From Ectocarpus siliculosus (taxonomy: Eukaryota > Sar > Phaeophyceae > Ectocarpales > Ectocarpaceae), in contig FN649752.1 of assembly GCA_000310025.1 (NCBI GenBank), forward strand, positions 1,177,654-1,241,653: a stretch of DNA of 64,000 nucleotides. Direction: 5' to 3'. Position 1 is the stretch's first letter; each line of letters opens with the position of its first letter. Shown one piece after another: positions 25,501 through 35,100 of the stretch. The translations under genes and the position numbers were made by a program. The notes under the pieces are model-generated. The model saw nothing but the letters and a program-made list of their open reading frames with translations, had not been told where the DNA came from and did not search any database.

Positions 25501-25757
25501 CTCAAACAAACTGGCCCCGAGGGGTCCGCGAGTCAATAGAAATCAACGACAGATATTCTGGAGTCCTCCGCTCCCTCTGCGCGCTATGCGAGGTAACAAC
25601 TGAGACTAGGAGTCAGCATCATGGGCCAGAGAGAAAGAGGTACACCCCCTTGGTTCAATCTTGGTGCTTCACACGCAAGCAGAGACAAGGCCATCTGACC
25701 CAGAAAAAGAGAGAAAAAAGAGCGACAAAGAGATAAAAGAGAAGAAGAGACTCCATC
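22552..25757. other. Gene-poor stretch with simple and tandem repeats
   Basis: It contains a (TA)n tract near 22566-22582 and (CAG/CAA)n stretches near 22605-22650. A local duplication with GTGCTGTAACT and GAGCTCGCGACA occurs at about 23250 and 23443. It also holds the 24.0-24.8 kb tandem repeat and a (GTT)n tract near 25362-25380. No exon is recognised. Confidence 0.45.
24000..24770. repeat. Three diverged tandem units of about 220-230 bp
   Basis: CCTGGTCTGTACAAGCCATC at 24191 recurs as CCTGGTCTGTATCAGCCACC at 24411 and CCGTGGTCTCTACCAGCCGC near 24639. In each unit an ACACAAGA(C/T)G block and a GGGTGGCGAG..GTACCG block follow. Both strands stay open over parts of the array, so an ancestral coding repeat is possible, but neither reading has a family motif. 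Confidence 0.6.
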
Positions 25758-25758
25758 G

Positions 25759-27475
25759 TTATGTACATAATGTACTTCGTATACCTCGATTTTTCAGCTT
25801 TTCGATTCCTACGTCTGCGGGTTGTGTGGGAGACAGGTCACATGACATGTCTACCGTTCTGGTAAGCGGTGATGCCCGTCGGCCTGCTTTGCGTGTTCGT
25901 GGCGGGATCTCGTCAATTCGTGTAGGAAACGGTGGTTGTGTCGACATTTCGAGGGCGCTGGCCCTGGAGTGTGGGGACAACCTACTATCCGATCGTGCAG
26001 GTGGGCGAGATTTGGCTACGTCGAGGTTTGTGGATCTACCAGACGGGGTCGTGTGGTTGGTCCACCTATACCTTGCTGCGCGACCGCTGCTGCTCAACTT
26101 GAGTTAAGTATTGCGCTGGAGCTGCTGTGTGGGGGTAAAGTGTGCGTGATGCGTGAGAGACGGTTGTCGTCGTAGTGCCGACCCTTGGACCTTTGCTGGT
26201 AGGGTGGGAGTTCGAGGACAGGTCGTGTCTGACGCGTCAGGCGCGGTGAACGAAGTGAGAAGCGTCGATCGTGCCTCGTCTGGTACACGTGCCTCGTGGG
26301 GCTGTGTGCGAGACGGTTGATGCGCCGCCGCTGACGCGTTCAAGGATGCTAGCGGCAGTGGAGACGTTGGCTGCAGCGCGTCTGACACTGAATACCCCTG
26401 GGGGCGTGTGAGAGGCGAGGCGAGCCCCGTGTCCGAATCGCCGACTTCTACGCGTTGTCGGAGAGATCTCCCTGTGTCCGACGCACGTACGTCTGCGGGT
26501 TGTGTGGGAGGCAGGTGACGTGACATGTCTACCATTCTGGTAAGCGGTGATGCTCGTTGGCCTGCTTCGCGTGTTCGTGGCGGGATCTCGTCAATTCGTG
26601 TAGGAAACGGTGGTTGTGTCGACATTTCGAGGGCGCTGGCCCTGGAGTGTGGGGACAACCTACTATTCGATCGTGCAGGTGGGCGAGATTCGGCTACGTC
26701 GAGGTTTGTGGATCTACCAGACGGGGTCGTGTGGTTGGTCCACCTATACCTTGCTGCGCGACCGCTGCTGCTCAACTTGAGTTGTGTATTGCGCTGGAGC
26801 TGCTGTGTAGGGGTAAAGTGTGCGTGATGCGTAAGAGACGGTTGTCGTCGTAGTGCCGACCCTTGGACCTTTGCTGGTAGGGTGGGAATTCGAGGACAGG
26901 TCGTGTCTGACGCGTCAGGCGCGGTGAACGAAGTGAGAAGCGTCGATCGTGCCTCGTCTGGTACACGTGCCTCGTGGGGCTGTGTGCGAGACGGTTGATG
27001 CGCCGCCGCTGACGCGTTCAAGGATGCTAGCGGCAGTGGAGACGTTGGCTGCAGCGCGTCTGACACTGAATACCCCTGGGGGCGTGTGAGAGGCGAGGCG
27101 AGCCCCGTGTCCGAATCGCCGACTTCTACGCGTTGTCGGAGAGACGAAAGTCTCCCTGTGTCCGACGCACATACGTCTGCGGGTTGTGTGGGAGGCAGGT
27201 GACGTGACATGTCTACCATTCTGGTAAGCGGTGATGCCCGTCGGCCTGCTTCGCGTGTTCGTGGCGAGATCTCGTCAATTCGTGTAGGAAACGGTGGTTG
27301 TGTCGACATTTCGAGGGCGCTGGCCCTGGAGTGTGGGGACAACCTATATTCGATCGTGCAGGTGGGCGAGATTTGGCTACGTCGAGGTTTGTGGATCTAC
27401 CAGGCGGGGTCGTGTGGTTGGTCCACCTATACCTTGCTGCGCGACCGCTGCTGCTCATCTTGAGTTGCTCACCGT
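25759..27475. repeat. Tandem repeat, units of 678 and 684 bp
   Basis: The landmark GAGGGCGCTGGCCCTGG occurs at 25951, 26629 and 27313, giving spacings of 678 and 684 bp. The extra six bases are ACGAAAGT-like sequence at about 27145. Copies are nearly identical. Both unit lengths are multiples of three. Confidence 0.9.
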
Positions 27476-27527
27476 GAAACAGGGCCGGCGAAACCGACCC
27501 CGGCATGGGCGCGTCCCGAGGCCCCAC
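25759..27527 (-). pseudogene. Repeat-encoded Ser/Thr/Arg/Pro-rich frame
   Basis: A minus-strand frame runs through the tandem units. The longest intact part is 26104-27342 (412 codons), with recurring SPHSRASALEMSTQPPFPTR and LPAKVQGSALRRQPS. In the lowest-coordinate unit a CAA codon has become TAA (stop at 26104), after which the same frame continues to about 25759. In the highest-coordinate unit a one-base deletion near 27345 shifts the frame, and the neighbouring frame continues to 27527. One ancestral frame therefore crossed all units. Composition is low-complexity and no domain is recognised. Both strands are open, so a chance frame in a GC-rich repeat remains possible. Confidence 0.4.
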
Positions 27528-27539
27528 AGACCTGGAGAT

Positions 27540-28497
27540 GTCGGGGAACCAGGTGCCAGCGTGTCCTGACTCCCCTCCCGCACCTACTGTCGGCCCTGCC
27601 GTATGGCAGAGCTCAACCTGTCAGAAACCTCCCCTCCCCCCACCGCCCCTCCCTCCGGCGCCGCGCGCCTGGTTCCCTCCTCCACCGCCCCTGCCACCGT
27701 TGACCGTCATGCTGAAGTTGCCCACACTGGGCTGACGGAGCTGCGGCGGCTGCTGCTGCTGCTGCGGGGACCTGCAGCGGCGGGGGTGGCCCCGCGGTCG
27801 CCGGGGCGGGCGGCGCGGCGCTGGGGGCCACCACCGGTGCGTTGGCGGGAGGAATGCCGCCGGCGGGTTGTTGCTGCTGCTGTGGCTGCTGCTGCTGCTG
27901 CTGTGGCTGCTGCTGCAGCTGCTGCAGCTGCTGCTGCAGGATCTGTCCCTACTGCACCACCTATTGGTGTAAGGGCGCCATTTGAGCTTGGTGGGCGTTC
28001 ATGAACTGGGTGAGCATGGCCTGGATACCGCCGAGTGGGTTCGCGCCGGCACCCTCCTCTGGTCCGTTGTTTGCAGGGGGGGCGCCACCGCCGTTGTGCT
28101 CGGGTGCCGGGAGAGCGGCTGCGGCAGCGTTTACAGCGGCGGCAGCGTCTGCGGCGGCGGCGTTGGCTGCGGCGGCGTTGGCTGCGGCGCCGTCGAGTGC
28201 GGGTGCGGCTTCGGCCGCGGCTGCGTCTGCTGCTATCTTTGCCTGGACCGCATTTTGCACTGATGGATCCATGCGAAAATCAATCAAGGCCCTAACTTCC
28301 GCGCTCCTTCCTCTCGCTTCCTCAACTATTTGTTTGACTGCACTACAAGCGTTCTCTTCCCCGAGACACGGGCGCACAAGAAGACTGAAGACTTGGACGC
28401 AGGGGACGCTCAGCGCCCGTCCCCTTCTTTCTTTCGAATTCAGCAAACGCCTTCCACAAACAACGCTTTCCTTCTGAACGCTACATTTCATGTACAC
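27540..28497 (-). pseudogene. Decayed Ala/Gln/RGG-rich coding region
   Basis: The minus-strand frame up to 27961 has a helical start (SAVKQIVEEARGRSAEVRAL, then MDPSVQNAVQAKIAADAAAA), a long Ala/Asn array, and GGIQAMLTQFMNAHQAQM. Two TAG codons follow near 27962-27975, just before a Gln-rich run (QQQLQQLQQQPQQQQQQP). The frame then continues into Pro/Ala-rich sequence, and a shifted frame reads GGRGGGGGNQARGAGGRGGG. The pattern suggests one low-complexity protein that has lost its frame, or an intron using a TAG acceptor in this interval. It directly abuts the tandem-repeat frame on the same strand. Function unknown. Confidence 0.4.
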
Positions 28498-29113
28498 TTC
28501 GAGAATTTTCCTAAAAACGATCGGTGCGTGTTTTTAATATTAGCATCGACCGCGCCAACCGGCTGACCACTGAAAATACGTCAGTCCTTACAATAGTGCT
28601 GTGGAAAACACAAAACACTTCTATCTACCATGAACTGGGATACCGTGAGGGGGCAGCATGGGGGGGGCTAAACTATCCTTCGGATCAAAGACAGAAACGG
28701 CAGGCGTGTGTGTGCACAGTAACGCCGTTGGTTGTCTATCCACCCGACCGCCTGTATTTTTTGTGTTCGGCTGTCATCGAAATCAACGATGGCAAACAGA
28801 GTGATGGCACCCGCTTGGTGTGCCCCCTTTGGTGTTGTACTCCTGTTGTGCTATGCGATGTGGTAATAATTGTGCAGTATATCTTGTGGCGAGGCACAGC
28901 TGCGGCTGCATGTCATAATCGAGCAATCGAGCTCCCTGCTGCTGCCAACTGCAAGCTGTGTTCCAGAAGAAAATGTTGTCGGGGTAATTCAGACCCCCCC
29001 GAATTTCGAGCGAGCCGAATTTCACCAAGTTCCGCCGTCGTACGCCTGCGGATGCTTCCACAAACGAGCGTGCGCCCACACTACCACTCACAGAAAAAAA
29101 CCGGTGTGTGATC

Positions 29114-32100
29114 ATGATGAAGACTTCCTCGAACCGCTGGCTGGGTCTCCTCGGTGCTACGATCATCATGTGGTCGTCTGTTAGTAGCGTTGTCGCAACC
29201 ACCAGTGACCAGTTTGACGCCTGCGAGGCGGCGCAAGACATCGGAAACGGGCGCTGTGACCTGGGCAACGACATCGAAGAATGCGGTACGTCTCGGCACT
29301 TGTAGAGGATGGAGGCCGACAAACTTTTTTTGGTGCCCACCATGCTCCTCTGATACCGCACGGTTCTTTGCCACCACCAGCAAGCGCCGAAAAGGTGTGC
29401 TATCGTGCAGTCGATGGGGCATAACGACCTCCACCGATAGAACGAGCATATTTATTTGCACACACCGGCTGCCACACACCACAAGCGCGTGGAGGCTGCT
29501 GGGAATGTTCTGTTGCAAAGGACTGACCATCTCTCGCGGCATGATCGTACACATCTCTCCCCCGAAGGAGTCATGAATCGATGAGGAAAATATTCCATGC
29601 GCAAAACGAAGCAAAGGGGAGGTCAGCATGCATCACAGCAATAGAGGTTTTTGTGGTGCGTTGTGCAGTGCCGCTGAAGCCCCTGATCGCCGCTTCTCTC
29701 ACGAAAGTAAAATTGACAGCAAGATACCCCGCGAGGATGCGAAACAGACGTACGTTCATTAGACCACAGCAGTGTAACATGTATGTGTGTGTATGCATAT
29801 GCCTTGCGTAAGCAGCAGAAGAGCCCGCCGAGCATCAAACGTACTGAGGGGAGGCCATCATGCATCACAGCAACAGAAGCTTGTATGCGGTGCGTCGTGC
29901 ACTGTGCCGCTGAAGTTGTGTCTGATCGCCACGTCGCTGTTCTAATGAGAATTTGTTTTGATGGCAAGACACGGGCCTCTACAGTAGTGGTCCGAACCAG
30001 TTCCAACAAAATTCACGCGGGAGATGCGAAACGCGAAACAGACGTAAATATTAAGGAATAATAAAAACACCCACAGAAAGACTACCCATTCGAGATATAC
30101 CCACAGTCGAACGGGATGTGGTGGAGTCTTTTCAGTGAGTGAAGGGAAACCGGCTGGGTACTGGACTTATTTCGAGTCTTTTAAAGTCTATACACTGATG
30201 ATTTATACCAGTGATGCCAGCTGGTGCTAAGTACAACATCTGTATAGATAGGTAACTTACATTTTACAATACATCCCCTGTAGTTCTCTACTGGGTCAAC
30301 GACAAAATATCGGGGAGAAACCCTCCGTTGTGTCGTAAATTGTAAAATGTAACCTTCACAGGGGACACGGCGCAGTGTCTATTGACAGCTTGCTGGTTTA
30401 TTAGACATATTAGGAATAATATTGTAAAAATCATGGAAGGTGGAACGAAGTCCACAGCAGCAGTACATCACCAGCCCTACATCACTCGTAAATATGCGAA
30501 ATGTATGGTATGCATAGCAGAAAGCCCGCCGACCAGCAACAAACTAAACGTGCTATTGCTGAAGAACTCAATAGCACTGAAGGTGTACGGTGTGTTGTTG
30601 CTGCTGCTATCATACGCAGCAGAATACGACAGCTGCAGCAACGGATAAAACTATATGTAGTCTAGAACCTGTGTGCGTCAGAGAGCAAAGAGGAACGGGT
30701 AGGCGCTGCTGATTCATTCATGAGAGTTCGCAGCGCGTACATTGTTGCTCGTTTGCGATCCCGCACATGTTGTATACCTTACCGAGAAAGTTAAGTTTTG
30801 TGAAGCATCTATTTCCAAACGCAAGACCGGTTGGAAACGTGAAATCAAAATGTGCAGCCGCCTAAGTGTAATTTCTCATCCTCAAACAAACTGTTTTTTG
30901 TCCGGAAGCAGGAATTACACTTGTTTGACAAAAACGGTCTATATGAAACCGTCTTAGGCTGACTCTTATGGCTCCCCATAGATAGTTGGCCCGACGGATT
31001 TTTTTGGACGGGCATACCCCCCCCCCCTGATTTCGACCAAAAGACAGACCTCTCACCACATCACCACAGAGTTCTCCCTCCATGATTGTCGGGTCGTCAC
31101 CAGAACTTGAAGGCTGTACGCACCACACCTGTAGGCGTCTTTGAAGCTAGTGGTGACTGCTGTGGGGTCTTTGTGTGCTGAGAAATGTCAATCCATGTGA
31201 GCAAAAGTAAGCTAAACTATCGTATAGAATCCTCGACGGATTCTCCAAACGGAATCTTACTTTTGCTCACATGGATTGACATTTCTTAGCACACGCAGAC
31301 CTCACAGCAGTTTCCATTAGCNNNNNNNNNNNNNNNNNNNNNNNNNNNNNNNNNNNNNNNNNNNNNNNNNNNNNNNNNNNNNNNNNNNNNNNNNNNNNNN
31401 NNNNNNNNNNNNNNNNNNNNNAAATCGGGGGGGGGGGGGTATGCCCGTCCAAAAAATCCGTCGGGCCAACTATGGGGAGCGCCATAAGAGTCAGCCTTAG
31501 CCCGCGAAAAGAAATGTGCAGTAAGGGGTGCCCGTAAAAAGTATCCCGCACACACCAAGGTACCCCCTCACCACCCCCCCCGGGCGCGCCGAAAAAAGAA
31601 AAAAAGTTTTCCGCTTTTTTCTTCTCATGGGGATTTGTGCCCATTTCACGCTATAAATAGCTACAATGGGGGACACATCGTGTTCTACTAGTGACAACGT
31701 TGTACGCATTGAGTGGGTTAGGTGCGCTCTTGATGTGATACGTACCCGTTTTGTGTGATCATGGGTCCGGAGCTCGCAGGAGAGGATCCTAGCTCGCGCA
31801 TACGGTACTCCAAAGAAAAATGGGTTCCCCACCGCGGGCCCCCTTTGCTTTACATGGGAATTAAGAGTACCGTTACCCCGCCCCCCCCCCGAAAACCTCC
31901 CAAGTAAGAAAAGGGGTACGTAGGTGTCGGATTATTTTTTTTTCGGGCGCCCGTGCAGCTTTCAATAGTACGGAATGTGTCCCCCTTTTTTCGAGGAAAT
32001 GGACATACTCCGATAACAAACAACCCGTTTTCGGGTCAATTCTGTTGTTGTTTGGTTGGGATCGAAATTACCGGGTGCTACAACTGTAAAGAGGGCAATG

Positions 32101-35100
32101 AAAAAATATACGTAAAAGTTTTCGTACAAGTTGGGCCTCCCACACTTTCAATAGTTTTGCTAACAACGCCCATGGGCACTGTGTTGCCCATGGTTGACCC
32201 ATGGTTAACCCATGGGCATGCCCATGGGTGACCCGTGGACAGCCCATTGGCGGCCCATTGTTAAGGAGGACCCGGTTCGCAGGGTATCCGTCGATTGACT
32301 TTTACCAGAATCGGTACATTATACACCTTCGCATATGGCGTCAGCGGCAGGATACTGATTCGAATCTCCTTGGGTGCACATTTTTCTCCTGACTTGGACA
32401 TTTTCCCATGGACACAAAAGTGTGTCAGTCCTGAAGGCACCTCTTGGAGTCGATCCTACAAAGAACCTTGTGACACTTCCATCGAATTACCCGTCCTAGC
32501 CACAAGAGGTTCCCAGTTGAGGATAAATTATGTCGGCGCAGAGTGTTAGAGGACCCGATTCACAGGGTATCCGTCGATTGACTTTTACCAGAATGGGTAC
32601 ACCTTCGCACCATGGCACCCATGGGAAGCCCATGGGCGGCCGATGAGAGCCCTTCAACCGGAACCATTGTATTCCTTACCCAATGGATTATCTGCTTTGA
32701 AACCGGCATTATTGAGGCCAGTGACCCTTACGCTAACCCTAACCCCAAGCCCAAGCCCACACGATATGTGCTAGGTTGGCGCTGGTGGCTAAGTTCTAGG
32801 TTGATACGCCGGTGGCGAAGTTCTAGGTTCAAGTGCCCACGGTGGGCACTTCATGGGCGGCCCATGGGCGGCCCATCAAGTACCCATGGGCGGCCCATCA
32901 AGTACCCATGGGCGGCCCATCAAGTACCCATGGGCGGCCCATGGGTGACCGATGGGTGTCCCATGGGCGGTTTAGCAAAACTGTCAGTAGTGCGGGAGAT
33001 TGCGCAAGTTGATGCGAGGCTCTCTGCAGTTTGTACCGAAACCAACCGCAGCACCACCGAAGGTTGAGATATACAACGATGCAACCAATGAAAGCAGTGA
33101 CCGTGTGCTTTTGCGTCGCCCCCGGGAGGCAGGCGCACCTACCTCCCGGGGGGGCCTTGTAATATGTATACCCTTTGACTTTGTCCCTCGCTCGCCGTCC
33201 CCAAGGCTTCGATGGCGGCGATTGCTGCGAGTGCACCTGCGAGGACGGAGAATATACCTGCGGCCAGTACTATGGTTACGCCTGCATTGACCCCGACGCC
33301 GCGTGCGTGGACGACGACGCTGTCACGGTTGACATGATGGAGAACTGCTACGACCCGTCGCGCATTGGAAACGGCGTCTGTGACAGCCTACTAAACAATG
33401 AAGAATGCGGTAAGTCTATTAAGTAGTTGCGATGAACCGTTTGCCACACTCGCACATACTTTCGGTTGACCTGTGTCCTCCATGATGGATGTCATGCTGT
33501 CGCTACACGGAACGTGCTGGGGTGTCCACCTAATGAAATGAGGTGGTACGATCCATGAGAGGCGTAGGCTCGTGTCTTTACTCTCCCATGAGCCCCAGCC
33601 TCTGTTCTCCCACGTTGGTAGTGTAAGTTCGTTCCGATCTCTCCTGGAGCTCATTAGTTTGTGACTGTTGTCGATACGTACATAAAGCTTCGTTGTCCAT
33701 CTGCCGTACAGTGTGCGCTTCTCCCCCATCTCATGAAGCGAACGGGGTGATAAAGGTTCATATGACACGTTGAAATACGCGTTTTCTGGCCTCACTGTAT
33801 CCTGAAAAAATACCCTCAATCAGTTGACCCTGGCAAGTTGTCCGAAAGCTTGGGGGTAAACTTCGATCATGATCCTTAAAAAAATATGTTTGTTCGATCC
33901 CCGCTCCCCAGCTTATGATGGTGGAGATTGCTGCGAGTGCACGTGTGACCCTTCTAGGTACCCATGGTACGATTCCGGTGTGGGTTGCCAGACTGGCATG
34001 TATGGCGGCTTCGCCTGCATTGACCCGGATGCACCGTGCGTGGACGACGACATCGTCACCGCCGAGATGATGGACCTGTGCTCCACCGGCCAGATCGGGA
34101 ATGGGTACTGCGACGACAGCAACAACAGCCCAGAATGCGGTATGATCTGTAACGCGCCGCGTGTCAATTATATTTTGCACGGTATTTCGCCTACAAGGGA
34201 GAGACCGGTGCCTTATCCATGCTTCTTTGATTTTCTGGTTGGGCGTGTGTTCCTGTACGCTAGGTTTTTGGGAATTTGCGCACATAAGTACTAGGTGGCA
34301 ACGACAGCACCAACATTCCAGATTGTGCATATTCTTCGTGTTGGTGGGTAGTCTAGATGGGATCCCGAACATATTGAAGGGAGTCTCCCACGCCATCCCA
34401 TGAATGGACGCCACTTTCCTACGGAAGCTATTCGATGCTTCAAAGTTGGTACTTCCGTGGAAGTAAACCATTGCTTCCATGGAAATCCGTCCAAGTTGAA
34501 ACTGAAAGTGCCTTCCACGAAAGGATGGCGCTCATCAAGGCATGACAAGTCGTGTATTGGAAGTCCACACTCCAGAGTTTTATCTGAAGCAACCTCAACT
34601 TTCATGAAAGCATCCATGGGAGCGATATTTCGACTTCCATGGAGGAAGTGGATATTCGCTACTTCTATGGCCGTCGAAATACCACCTCCATGGAAGTGCG
34701 ACAAAACATTCCAGTGTTGTGGGGAGATCGCTGAATCTTTTGTACAGTCAATCTACGCGAGTGTGTAGAATACGTCAACCCTTGGGGCAGTATTATTTTA
34801 CGGGAACCTGCAAGAACAGCAGGGGCATTGTATTGAAAATTACAATCTCCCACTACTGACAGTTTTGCTAAACCGCCCATTCGTCGCCCATGGGTCACCC
34901 ATGGGCGGCCCATGACGTTCCCATGAAGTGCCCACTGTGGGCACTTGAACCTAGAACTTCGCCACCGGCATATCAACCTACATGCAGAACTTAGCCACCT
35001 GCACATCAACCTAAAACGTAGCCACCAGCGCCAACCTGGCACGAATCGTGTGGACTTGGAGATAGGGTTAGGGTTAACGATAGGGTTTAGCCGCTATAAT

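Noticed and set aside
27955-27985. Idea that TAG codes for glutamine in this genome
   Set aside because: Other genes in the window (LNR copy 2, the dynein-like gene) end at TAG in sensible places.
31267-31644. Minus-strand frames that run through the N gap
   Set aside because: The open reading depends on unknown bases inside a palindromic element.
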